This document shows positions 19,570-28,988 of a stretch of 64,000 nucleotides of DNA, piece after piece (positions within the stretch are counted from its first letter, which is position 1; each line of letters starts with the position of its first letter). This stretch comes from Arenibacter troitsensis (GTDB taxonomy: Bacteria; Bacteroidota; Bacteroidia; Flavobacteriales; Flavobacteriaceae), in the NCBI RefSeq assembly GCF_900177645.1, contig NZ_FXAO01000014.1, positions 1-64,000 of the forward strand, given 5' to 3'. A program made the translations under genes and the position numbers. The notes beneath the pieces were generated by a model. It saw only the letters and a list, made by a program, of their open reading frames with translations. It searched no databases and had not been told where the DNA came from.

Positions 19570-19977
19570 TTAATTCACCAGACTTAACCAATAATATTTG
19601 ACTTCTTTAATAACTCGTAAAAACTCCTTTATCTCCAAGGGTTTGTTAAGGTAGCAGCAAGTATGTCTATTAAAGTGAGGTTGCAAATAGGACTCTGAAG
19701 AAGTCAATATAATCACAGGGATATAAAAATTATTTAGATCTCCAATTTTGGAAAGGAGGTTAACTCCATTGCATTTAATCAGCTCCTCGTTAGCAATTAT
19801 TAAATCTGGGATTTCATTTTTATTATTCAGTAATATATTTTCGATATAGGTGATAGCCTCGGGCCCATCTTCGAATAAATTTATATTACAAAGCTTCCCA
19901 TTTTGTTGAAGGGCATCTTTAATCAGTATGGCATCGACCATACTGTTCTCAATTAATAAAACATTTTTTGAATTCAT
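19570..19977 (-). CDS. Pseudo-receiver (response-regulator fold, Asp replaced by Asn)
   Basis: A 135-residue single-domain protein clearly related to the 144-residue receiver in the same cluster. The phosphoacceptor is lost: the intact paralogue reads LIILDINLP, whereas this one reads LIIANEELI with Asn63 at the Asp position. The acidic pair near the N-terminus is also altered to Glu10-Asn11. The Thr/Ser switch (ILTSS) and the conserved Lys (LNKPL) remain. It probably cannot be phosphorylated, and may bind a kinase or DHp domain constitutively (inference). It lies 104 bases upstream of the 1399-residue DHp protein. Codon reading around Asn63 was checked on the minus strand. Confidence 0.82.
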   Translation of the reverse strand: MNSKNVLLIENSMVDAILIKDALQQNGKLCNINLFEDGPEAITYIENILLNNKNEIPDLIIANEELIKCNGVNLLSKIGDLNNFYIPVIILTSSESYLQPHFNRHTCCYLNKPLEIKEFLRVIKEVKYYWLSLVN

Positions 19978-20435
19978 TTCGGGGGAAAGGTTAAGATATA
20001 TTTAGATTTAGGTACGATTCTTTAACTTCAAATATGACTATTTATTCTATTTATTTGATAATAATTTACCTTTTTTTCTATTTATTCATCTGAAATAATT
20101 CAAAAACCGTCATGAAATGTGACATTCCGATTAAATATACCCCAAGAATTAAGAAATATATGGACTCAATTCCCAATATGGATGTGCTCATTTTGGGGTG
20201 GTCATATTAATGGCCAATTCAGGTTTTCAGCTACAAATTAATTAAAGGCTGCTATAGTATCGTGGTAGAATTTAAAATGGAATCGTTTCAAACAAGCCTG
20301 TATATGATGAAAAATGAACTAGGGGGCATTAGAAAAAAAAGTAGACACCTTTGTGCATAGGTCAAATCAAATATGACATATTATAATGTCACTAAGAACC
20401 TGTATCAGACAGGTCAAATTTTAGCAGGACTTCTA
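19978..20435. other. Gap inside the signalling cluster
   Basis: A 458-base A/T-rich stretch without a gene. Two small hairpins occur near its right end (GACAT/ATGTC and ACCTGT/ACAGGT at 20398-20414), the latter just after the stop of the receiver gene at 20436. A promoter for the pseudo-receiver and 1399-residue genes is likely here. Confidence 0.5.
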
Positions 20436-20846
20436 CTAAATTCCCTGTTTCAAAAAATCCATTTCCTTCAATCCCAAAATATCCTGTCTAGTAATAGGCT
20501 TCTCGAAGTATTTCAACACGTTGGGGTACTGAGCTGATTTAGCCTTATCCACACTACTACAGGAAGACGTTATCATAAAAACATGTGTTTTACTTTCTAT
20601 CGAATTAAGATGAATGGCGTCCAGAAACTCCCAACCGTTCATGATGGGCATGTTGATATCCAAAAAAATGGCATAATGGGTTTCAGGGTCACTTTTCTTG
20701 AGTAAGTGCTCCAGGGCCAATTCACCATTGGCAAATGTTAGGGGGGAAGTATGAAATCCCGCAGAGACTATTATGCGTTTTGCTATCATGACGAATATGG
20801 GGTCGTCATCTACTATTAATGCTTCAAGTTTCATAAGTGTATCCAT
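20436..20846 (-). CDS. Single-domain response regulator
   Basis: A 136-residue receiver protein with the acidic cluster VDDDP (residues 12-16), phosphoacceptor Asp63 in FLDINMPIMNG, Thr/Ser switch MITSS and Lys in YFEKPI. It has no output domain, so it would act by binding a partner or as a phosphate shuttle. Its start overlaps the end of the receiver-PAS-DHp gene by 23 bases (11 if the ATG at 20834 is used), indicating translational coupling. Confidence 0.9.
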   Translation of the reverse strand: MDTLMKLEALIVDDDPIFVMIAKRIIVSAGFHTSPLTFANGELALEHLLKKSDPETHYAIFLDINMPIMNGWEFLDAIHLNSIESKTHVFMITSSCSSVDKAKSAQYPNVLKYFEKPITRQDILGLKEMDFLKQGI

Positions 20847-21855
20847 TATTCAATGATAGTGCTTCAGCCTTTTGTACTACCTCCCTAACTATTTCATCCA
20901 TTTCTTGGGTGGACTCTTTTATATATTGCAACAAGGTGGATCTTTCGTCCTCATCCAAAAGCTCATTATCCAGCATGTTCACAAGCCCAATGATTCTGGC
21001 CAATGGTGCCCTTACCACGTGCGACTCCAACCAGGCGATCTCCTTTAATTTCTTATTTTGTTTCTCAATAGCATCAATCCTTTTCAATTTATCCGTTATA
21101 TCATGGGCCAATACGAGCCTCACTTCACTTTTTTCAGCATCCATTACGCTACTAAAAATTTCAACCTGGATCAATTCATTGCTCTTTTTTTTATGAGTTA
21201 GAATACCGTTGAAATTTTGGGATTTACTTTCCTTGATTTTGGTAATTAATTCTTCCAAGTTATCCAACTCGGTCTCGGGCCTCAGGTCCTTAAGCGTCAT
21301 GGACATAAATTCATCAAAATCATACCCATAGTTGTCCATTGCAGCCTGATTAACATCCAAAAACCTCAATGAATCGATATCGAAGAGCCACATGGGCAAT
21401 GGACTAATGTGAAACAACTTACTGTACCTATCTTCGGATTCCTGTAAACTAATTAGTGTTTTTTTCTTTTCAATATTATAAACAATACTCTTGTAAAGAG
21501 AAATTGCTGAAAGGTCTTCTTTTAACAAATAATCCGAAATACCCAAAGACAGGGATTTTAGAGCAAACGGAAAACTGTCAAAACCCGTTAATACGATAAT
21601 TGGTACTTTAATATTGTTACTGAGAATATCAATGATCAAGGCCTCCCCACTTTTATCGGGAAGGGTAAGGTCCAATAAAATACAGTGACAGACAAAATCC
21701 TCCTGTTCAAACAAAATTCTCGCCTCGTTATAATTATGGGCCCTGATAATTGTCGGGTTCAAAATCCATTCTTCCAAAAAATCCTGAATTAAGATGATGT
21801 CACCAGGATTATCCTCTATGACCAAAATGTGGTATGGTGTTTTATCTTTAATCAT
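20824..21855 (-). CDS. Receiver-PAS-DHp protein without ATPase domain
   Basis: A 343-residue protein. The receiver (about 8-125) has the acidic pair IEDN and Asp62 in ILLDLTLPDKSG. A PAS domain follows (about 145-260; LFHISPLPMWLFDID). A helical segment carries a histidine box, SHVVRAPLARI with His279. The chain ends about 64 residues after the box, before any HATPase. This end matches the C-terminus of the 1399-residue protein almost motif for motif. The layout allows phosphotransfer between Asp62 and His279, or a role as a phosphotransfer hub (inference). It is packed four bases after the upstream receiver gene and overlaps the next. Confidence 0.88.
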   Translation of the reverse strand: MIKDKTPYHILVIEDNPGDIILIQDFLEEWILNPTIIRAHNYNEARILFEQEDFVCHCILLDLTLPDKSGEALIIDILSNNIKVPIIVLTGFDSFPFALKSLSLGISDYLLKEDLSAISLYKSIVYNIEKKKTLISLQESEDRYSKLFHISPLPMWLFDIDSLRFLDVNQAAMDNYGYDFDEFMSMTLKDLRPETELDNLEELITKIKESKSQNFNGILTHKKKSNELIQVEIFSSVMDAEKSEVRLVLAHDITDKLKRIDAIEKQNKKLKEIAWLESHVVRAPLARIIGLVNMLDNELLDEDERSTLLQYIKESTQEMDEIVREVVQKAEALSLNNGYTYET

Positions 21856-21859
21856 GCAA

Positions 21860-22294
21860 CTAATATTCTACAGCCGGAAGGGATCCAATATTAATCCAAA
21901 AATCTTCAATGCCATTGATCGCTTTTAAAAAATCATCCACATCATTTGGTTTGGTGATAAAACAATTTGCACAATGATCATAGGATTCATTGATGTCCTT
22001 TTGAGAGGAGGAGGAGGTCAACATAATAACGGGGATTCTTTTTATATCCTTAGTTCTTTTTATTTTTTTGAGCACATCCAACCCATTGATCTTTGGTAGA
22101 TTAATGTCCAAAATAATTAAATCCGGAGTCTCCGCATTGGCATATTTTCCATCTTTATATATAAAATCCAGGGCTTGTTTTCCATCCTTCACCACAGAAA
22201 TCCTGTCAATAAGATTGCGTTCCGCAAAGGCTTCCCTGATCAATATAATATCACCTAAGTTATCCTCGGCCAATAAAATATGTATTCTTTTCAT
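21860..22294 (-). CDS. Single-domain response regulator (Rcp1-like)
   Basis: A 144-residue receiver protein of the type often paired with phytochrome-like kinases. It has the acidic pair AEDN, phosphoacceptor Asp63 in IILDINLPKING, MLTSSS and Lys in ITKPND. The C-terminal helix ends in FWINI, typical of the family. It lies 83 bases after the 1583-residue kinase gene and 4 bases before the receiver-PAS-DHp gene, so it is the likely first phosphate acceptor of that kinase (inference). Confidence 0.92.
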   Translation of the reverse strand: MKRIHILLAEDNLGDIILIREAFAERNLIDRISVVKDGKQALDFIYKDGKYANAETPDLIILDINLPKINGLDVLKKIKRTKDIKRIPVIMLTSSSSQKDINESYDHCANCFITKPNDVDDFLKAINGIEDFWINIGSLPAVEY

Positions 22295-22377
22295 AGTAGT
22301 CCTGTCAGTCTTCCAATGTAATATTAAACGCTTATAAACTTGTTAATATTACCGATGCTTATAAAAATTACCACCCG

Positions 22378-25300
22378 CTATACAATAATAATTTCCTTAG
22401 GGATCGTGAAATAGAATTTACTTCCTTTATTTTCAATGGATTCAACCCATATTTGACCTCCAAAATTTTCCACTATTTTCTTGACAATGGACAGCCCGAT
22501 ACCGGTCCCTGAATAATCTTCACGACTGTGCAATCTTTGAAAAATAAGGAATATTTTCGGAAAGTAATTCTTATCGATACCTATACCATTATCCTGAACT
22601 GTAAATTCCCAATGCCCATTGAACTCTTTGTAGCCAATTTCTATTTTTGCGGGAACATCCTTTTTCCTGAATTTAATGGCATTACTTATCAAGTTATGAA
22701 AAACTTGAACAAGTGGAGCGTTAAAACCCTGTATGGTGGGTAATTCCGCTACTTTCACTTCGATTTGATTTTCGTTTATAACTTGCTGTTGGGCAAAGAG
22801 GACGCCACTTACCACTTCGTTCAAATCTATCCTTTCCAAGTTTTGTATATCTTTACCGACCCTTGAATATTCAAGTAAATCCAGAATTATATTTCGCATT
22901 CTTTTGGCTCCGTCTACAGCGAAATAGATATATTGATGGGCTTTTTCGTCAAGTTTGTCATTATACTTCCTTTCCAGCTGTGTTAGAAAACTGGTGACCA
23001 TTCGCAAGGGTTCTTGTAAATCATGCGAGGCCATATATGCAAATTGTTCCAACTCCTCATTCGAGATAGCCAATTTTTTGGCATGTTGTTCCAATTTTTG
23101 GTTTATTTCTTTTAAGGACTTTTCGTAAAGCTTTTGTGCAGTTATATCGGACATGGCACCGACCATTCTGTTTGGCTTCCCATTTTCGTCCCGAATCAAT
23201 ATTCCTTTATCAATAACCTCACTATAGTTTCCATCCCCTTTTAAATATCGATATTCCTCACGCCAATGATTGTTGTCTTTACTTACCAACATTTCTTCCA
23301 AGCTGGCAATGACCCTTTCCCGATCATCGGGATGTAAATGGGAACTCCATGATTCCAATGTTGGACTTCCCTTTTCAGTATTATATCCGAACAAGGTAGT
23401 AAATCCCTTTCCCCAATACAGGGTATTCTCCACCATATCCCAATCCCAGATAGCATCGCTAGTAGCTTGTGTTACCTTTTCAAATCGCTCATAACCTTTC
23501 TTTATCTCAAGATCTGCTAATTTCCGATCGCTTACATCTTTAAAATAGACCGAGAGCCCAGTAATAGAGGGATGAGCGGAAATTTCGAACCATTTATCCA
23601 GTGGTTGAAAATAATCTTCAAAATGTACTGCTGTCCCTGTTTCCTTAGCCCGCATATATTGCGCATGGATACTTGTATCCAAGGCATCGGAAAAAATATC
23701 CCATAAGTTTTTCCCAATAATATCGTCCTTTCTGACTTCTGTCAATTGCTCAGCGGCCCTATTCCAATATTTGACCTGCCAATCATTATCCACCGCAAAA
23801 AATCCATCGCCTATCCTTTCCAATATTTCACTTTTCTCCTTGAGTGTACTTTTAAGTTGAAGTTCACTTTCCTTTAAAATATGTATATCTTGGATACTAC
23901 CAAAAACCTTATGGGTCTTGCCATGCAAGTATTCCGCTTCCCCGATGACCCTGATCCACTTAATATTTCCTTTCCCAGTCTTGATCTCTACTTCCAAATC
24001 AAACTTTTTTCCATATTTGACCAGATCCCTTAAAACCATTTCAAATTCCGAACTATCCGAACCGTGGTAAAATGAAAGGACATTTTGAAAGGTCAGCACA
24101 TATTGATCATCCACCTCCAATAATTCCCTTGTCATAGGAGAACATATAAGGGTATTATCCAAATCGGTATCTATTTCCCAACTCCCTATCCTAGCCAGGT
24201 TGGTGGCGCGTTCCAAGCCTTGTTCCAGCACCTTCCTATCCGTAATATCTATTATAAGGGAATCCCACACTACGGTTCCGTCAGCCATTTTGGCGGGTTT
24301 CCCTTTCCCTTCGTTCCAACGGATTAAACCATCATCCGTTCTATGTCGCCACGTACATTGCCATGGCGTAAGATATTCGGCAGAATCAAGAATGGATTGT
24401 TTTAACAATTCGAGGTCACCAGCAGCCTCGATTCGCTCCCATATTTTTGCCGTACTGGCCATACATTCCTCTGGTGACAAACCCCAAACCTCAAAGGAAC
24501 CATCACTTACAAAGCTTAGTTTATCAGATCCGTCAGGAAATAAATTGTACTTAAATATTACACCTGGAAGGTTGTTGGAAATGGCCTTCAAACGCAATTC
24601 AATAGTTTTACGAGAATCTATATCCTGGAAACTACCATGAATTCTGGTGCACTTACCATTATTAAATTCCGCTTTACCTATAGCCCTTACCCAAACTTCA
24701 TTTCCTTTGGCCGTAATAATTGGTAATTCAAGATCCCATGGTGTTCCGTTTTTAATACTATTTTCAATATGGTTTTTTATAACGGGACGAGCATCATTCC
24801 TATAAAAATTTATTCCCTTTTCCAGGTTAGGCTCATAATTTTCCTCTACCTCGTGAATTTCCTTTGTTATTTTTGACCAATACACTTTATTACTTTCCAA
24901 ATCAATTTCCCAACTTCCGATTCTCGCCATTTCTGTGGCCATGTCCAAGAGATTGGCAAGGGATTTTTCCTCTGTAATATTTTTAGCAACCCCATAGATT
25001 AGGCCTTCCTCTTTAGAAGGGTTATAAGTCCAAGAGAGCCATAAACTATTTCCAGATTTTGTGACATATCTGTTTTGTGTGGTCAAAATCCTATTCTCAT
25101 TTTTCAATTTTATAAGGCATTCTTCAGCCTTATTAAAATCATCCGCATGCAGCAATGCATTGGGTTTAATTTGAAGAAGCTCTTCTTCACTATATCCCAA
25201 CAGTTTGCAACCGGCCACGTTCATTCGTTTGAAGGTTCCCGTAAAATCCAATTGACATATAATATCCGGAGCGGTATCGACAAGCTGTTGAAGCTCAATT

Positions 25301-27129
25301 TCTACCTGTTTTCTTTTAATCTCAGTAGCCAGCAAAGTGGTAAAATCACCTATTATATCCGGCAATTCCTTAAAATTGTTTTTTAACTTGCTAGTACCCA
25401 ATACCAATACTCCAATAATGTCATTGTTCTGGATCAATGGTAGACCGATCATATCAACGACTTGAGATTTTATCGCCGCCTCGCCTCTTTTAAATTCTTT
25501 CTTTTCCGCAACGGATTTCCAAAAAATATTTTTCTTGGTCTTCCATACTATTCCGGGCAAACCTTCCGCATAGTTCATGTTTTTAATTGAAGCACATTCT
25601 TTATAAAAAGTCTTACCGGGCTGATCATTTCCATAATGGGCAACAAAGTTCAATCTTGTATTGTCCATATCCACGAGCCAAATTTCAGTTGTGCTATAAT
25701 TTCCCGTGGTCGCCAATAACTTGGCAATTTTCTTAAGGGATTTGGTCATGGTATAATTCTCCCCTAAAATTTGGTATATGGTCGCCCTTAATTTAATTAA
25801 AATGGATTCCGTTTCCTGTTGGGTTACATCATTTATCACGCCAATCATTCTCATTCCCTTTCCTTTACTATCCCTGATTACAAATGCTTTGTCCTCAACG
25901 AAGCGATAAGTTCCATTAGAATTTTTAAAACGGTACTGCACATTCAGTCGGCTTTCCTTACTATTGGTCAATAAATCCTTGATAGTGCCACGTATCCGTT
26001 TACGGTCCAGACCATGGATCAACCTTAGCCTTTCATTAAGGTTGGCTGGTTGGCTTTCTTGGGTATATCCGAACAACCTTGCAAAACTATGGCCCCATCG
26101 AATTTGATCGGTGGCAATGTCCCAATCATACGTAGCATCATTCGTAGCCTTATTTACATAATTATAAAGTTCATTACTGGCCATCAGATCCATGCTTTTA
26201 CGGCGATTCTCCAGAATGATACCTAATAGGGATGCGGAACGGGAAAATAATTTCAATTCGGTATTGGTAGGTTCCTTGACTTCTTCATAATAATTGGCGA
26301 AAGTCGCCACAACCTCTTTATTTGCATTAAATATAGGTTCTGACCAACAGGCCCTTAAATTATTGGGAATTGCCAAAGTCCTATAGTCCACCCAAAGCGG
26401 ATCATTATCAATATCCGTTACCACCACTCGTTTTTTCAAAAACGCTGCAGTCCCACATGATCCCACAGTTGGTCCAATTTCCTCTCCATTAATGGCCTTG
26501 ACAAAAACTTTGGGCAGGGAAGGTGAAGCATAGTTATAAACCTTATGGCCGTCAACTTTAAGTATCGAAGCTCTCATACCTGGAAATATATCTTCCAGTC
26601 CTTTGGTAAAATCATATAAAAGATCGGTCAATACATAGTCCATATCCATGGAACGTTCCATAATGTCACGCTCCAGCCTGTCCAATGCATTAATCTGTTC
26701 TTTTTCGGTAACATCTGTTCCCGATACCAGAACACAGGGACTATTGTTGACAGGAATTTTCTGAGCCGTAAGTTCCATTTGCAGTATAGAACCGTCCTTC
26801 GTGATATGGGAGTGGACACCTACTTTTAAGGGCCCTGATGAATTCCTTATTTCCTCATTGGTCTCCATAAAACTTTTGACATCATTTTGGGGTAGAATTT
26901 TCCCGACCCCCAGATCTAAAAACTCTTCCAAGTTGTATCCATAAGTGTCAATTGCTGTCTGGTTTGCATGAATAAATTTTAGTGTATCCTGATCATAGAT
27001 CAAAACGGGTATAGGACTATAATCAAAAATGGAAAACATTTTTCCATCATTATCAATAATAAAACTATTGGTCCCATTATTTTGATTTGGGGAATTTCCA
27101 GGTAGGGTTTCCTTTTTAACTGAATTCAT
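22378..27129 (-). CDS. Large soluble PAS/GAF histidine kinase
   Basis: A 1583-residue protein with no membrane segment. Approximate order: PAS (30-140), GAF (150-320), PAS (325-445), GAF (450-615), six further PAS domains (620-1345), HisKA (1350-1430) and HATPase (1460-1580). The phospho-accepting His1369 lies in YMASHDLQEPLRMV, the type seen in bacteriophytochrome-like kinases. The ATPase boxes NLISNAIKF, DNGIGID and GTGIGLSIV are intact. Two of the PAS domains (ARIGSWEI, about 735-855 and 990-1105) look like an internal duplication. It is the only active kinase in the minus-strand cluster and its first gene, so it likely feeds the downstream receivers and DHp proteins. Its ligand is unknown; there are no cysteines or motifs that show a chromophore. 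Confidence 0.92.
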   Translation of the reverse strand: MNSVKKETLPGNSPNQNNGTNSFIIDNDGKMFSIFDYSPIPVLIYDQDTLKFIHANQTAIDTYGYNLEEFLDLGVGKILPQNDVKSFMETNEEIRNSSGPLKVGVHSHITKDGSILQMELTAQKIPVNNSPCVLVSGTDVTEKEQINALDRLERDIMERSMDMDYVLTDLLYDFTKGLEDIFPGMRASILKVDGHKVYNYASPSLPKVFVKAINGEEIGPTVGSCGTAAFLKKRVVVTDIDNDPLWVDYRTLAIPNNLRACWSEPIFNANKEVVATFANYYEEVKEPTNTELKLFSRSASLLGIILENRRKSMDLMASNELYNYVNKATNDATYDWDIATDQIRWGHSFARLFGYTQESQPANLNERLRLIHGLDRKRIRGTIKDLLTNSKESRLNVQYRFKNSNGTYRFVEDKAFVIRDSKGKGMRMIGVINDVTQQETESILIKLRATIYQILGENYTMTKSLKKIAKLLATTGNYSTTEIWLVDMDNTRLNFVAHYGNDQPGKTFYKECASIKNMNYAEGLPGIVWKTKKNIFWKSVAEKKEFKRGEAAIKSQVVDMIGLPLIQNNDIIGVLVLGTSKLKNNFKELPDIIGDFTTLLATEIKRKQVEIELQQLVDTAPDIICQLDFTGTFKRMNVAGCKLLGYSEEELLQIKPNALLHADDFNKAEECLIKLKNENRILTTQNRYVTKSGNSLWLSWTYNPSKEEGLIYGVAKNITEEKSLANLLDMATEMARIGSWEIDLESNKVYWSKITKEIHEVEENYEPNLEKGINFYRNDARPVIKNHIENSIKNGTPWDLELPIITAKGNEVWVRAIGKAEFNNGKCTRIHGSFQDIDSRKTIELRLKAISNNLPGVIFKYNLFPDGSDKLSFVSDGSFEVWGLSPEECMASTAKIWERIEAAGDLELLKQSILDSAEYLTPWQCTWRHRTDDGLIRWNEGKGKPAKMADGTVVWDSLIIDITDRKVLEQGLERATNLARIGSWEIDTDLDNTLICSPMTRELLEVDDQYVLTFQNVLSFYHGSDSSEFEMVLRDLVKYGKKFDLEVEIKTGKGNIKWIRVIGEAEYLHGKTHKVFGSIQDIHILKESELQLKSTLKEKSEILERIGDGFFAVDNDWQVKYWNRAAEQLTEVRKDDIIGKNLWDIFSDALDTSIHAQYMRAKETGTAVHFEDYFQPLDKWFEISAHPSITGLSVYFKDVSDRKLADLEIKKGYERFEKVTQATSDAIWDWDMVENTLYWGKGFTTLFGYNTEKGSPTLESWSSHLHPDDRERVIASLEEMLVSKDNNHWREEYRYLKGDGNYSEVIDKGILIRDENGKPNRMVGAMSDITAQKLYEKSLKEINQKLEQHAKKLAISNEELEQFAYMASHDLQEPLRMVTSFLTQLERKYNDKLDEKAHQYIYFAVDGAKRMRNIILDLLEYSRVGKDIQNLERIDLNEVVSGVLFAQQQVINENQIEVKVAELPTIQGFNAPLVQVFHNLISNAIKFRKKDVPAKIEIGYKEFNGHWEFTVQDNGIGIDKNYFPKIFLIFQRLHSREDYSGTGIGLSIVKKIVENFGGQIWVESIENKGSKFYFTIPKEIIIV

Positions 27130-28169
27130 ATATAAATATCACGATGAATGATTACCAAAAGTTAAGGTATTTCTTTCAAAAAATATGGAATCTCCCATAA
27201 TTCTTCCAATTTATGGATTCTTCAACCCCAAATTACAGATGACAATAATAGCAATTTCAAGGGTTGGCCATCGCTGTCCTGGAATTATTAATTTAACGAA
27301 TGGCACGCACCGATTTACGCACCTACAATCCCACAACTTCTCATTGAAGAAACTTAATATAATACATTAACTAATTCTCAATGATTACGAATAATCACTA
27401 ATAAAATCAAATTAGCAATTTTCAATGAACACATAATGTTGGATCTGGAGCAATTGGTTTTAAAAATTACAACACCATAGGAGAATACACCAAGTCAAAA
27501 TCAGAGTTCATCGGGTTTGTTATGGAGTTTGCACTAACAGAGAAAGGTCTGGTAAAATAAATGATCGTTTAAGTTCAAATAGGTACAAAAATGGATCCGC
27601 AATGTATTTGGGCAAGATGGATCTAAAAACCGCCAATGAAGTCATCGGTAACTAAATCAAAAAAAGAATACCAAATTGGCTATTTACTACTTATGAATTA
27701 TTTTATGTTGACACGATTGCCAAAAATACTGGCAGATTACAAACCTAATACCTTTATAATACCAATGTTAAATCTGTATTTTTGGTAGTTGACCTTCACT
27801 ATGAATATTTCTAGAATCCACTAAAATTCTTAAGTGGCCTAAGTACGGTTTAAGATTTCAAAATAGACTAAAGCAAAAACTACTATACTATTGTGTTGAC
27901 CAGTGCCTAAATATGTGATTAATCATTAATTTTTATAAACCAATACCTTATTTTCTGTAGTAAGCTGATTTACAAACAATTACCGATTTACATTATTCCT
28001 GATAGATTAGCTCATATCTCAAATTCAACACGATATTACCCTATTTTCAGTCAAAAAACGACCCGAACTTGAAAACATATTATTCTAGTTTTACAAAAAA
28101 ATTACTCAACGCTTACCATAATTATTGTGGTAGAATATTAAAATTTCAACCCAAATTGTATAAGACAAT
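27130..28169. other. Long gap between the signalling cluster and the PUL
   Basis: This 1040-base stretch has no intact gene. Short coding-like pieces appear in different plus-strand frames (for example a run ending ALTEKGLVK near 27556 and one ending KTANEVIGN near 27655), each cut by stops. They may be relics of a decayed gene, but I could not assign a family. The right end must hold the promoter of the GH16 gene. Confidence 0.45.
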
Positions 28170-28949
28170 ATGCTTAAAAGTTCTATTACCTTTGTGATAT
28201 TATTAATAACCCAGATTTCCACCCCTTCTTTTGCTCAAGTCTTCTTTGACGATTTTAATGAACCAAAAATCAATGCGGACTATTGGAAAATCTTGAATAC
28301 CAAGTGGGGGGAAAATCCCTCAAAAGGTACGCACGGAGGGGTTGTACCCGATAATGTATATGTACAGAATGGAAATTTAGTGATACGCGCACTAGGAGAT
28401 TATTACAGGGGTGATGTTAAAGGGCATGGACAAAATACCAAAGTGGGTGGTGTAATCGCTACTAAAGAAAAATTTGCTTCTGGGAGTTATGAGGTTAGGG
28501 CCAAGATTTGCCCCCAATCAGGGGCTTTATCTGCATTTTGGACCTATTATTATGAGAACGAGGATTATAATCATGAAATCGATTTTGAGTTTCCAGGACG
28601 TAATCAACACCCCTACAAACCAGAAGATTCAGATTTAACATGGGGTCTTTTTTCAAACTGGAGAGGGGTTGGTGATGACCTTCATAGAACTGCCGATAAG
28701 TATTTAGGCAATCAGATCGACGGTGAGTTTCATTTGTATCGGTTCGAATGGTACGCTGGTACCAAAACGCAAAAACCCAAAATAGAATGGTACTATGACA
28801 ATAAACTGATCCATCGATCACATGAGCAAATTCCGGACCACCCTTCCGAATTCTTTGTAGGAATATGGTTTCCATGGTGGATATCAGAAGCTAATTTTGA
28901 TACGGACTATATGTATATCGATTGGGTCAAAATTACGCCTTACCAATAA
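28170..28949 (+). CDS. Secreted GH16-family glycoside hydrolase
   Basis: A 259-residue protein with a signal peptide ending PSFAQ. It has the beta-jelly-roll pattern of GH16, with a catalytic motif HEIDFEFPG in which Glu136 is the nucleophile, Asp138 the helper and Glu140 the acid/base. The spacing ExDxE (no beta-bulge) is that of lichenases and xyloglucan-active enzymes rather than of laminarinases, agarases or carrageenases, which have ExDxxE. It should cut internal beta-bonds of a beta-glucan-like chain; the true substrate is not shown. It is followed 39 bases later by the GH95-like gene, so the two probably form one transcript that supplies the PUL enzymes. Confidence 0.85.
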   Translation: MLKSSITFVILLITQISTPSFAQVFFDDFNEPKINADYWKILNTKWGENPSKGTHGGVVPDNVYVQNGNLVIRALGDYYRGDVKGHGQNTKVGGVIATKEKFASGSYEVRAKICPQSGALSAFWTYYYENEDYNHEIDFEFPGRNQHPYKPEDSDLTWGLFSNWRGVGDDLHRTADKYLGNQIDGEFHLYRFEWYAGTKTQKPKIEWYYDNKLIHRSHEQIPDHPSEFFVGIWFPWWISEANFDTDYMYIDWVKITPYQ

Positions 28950-28988
28950 AACAAATCAATTCATAACCTTATACAATATAGAATTCAA

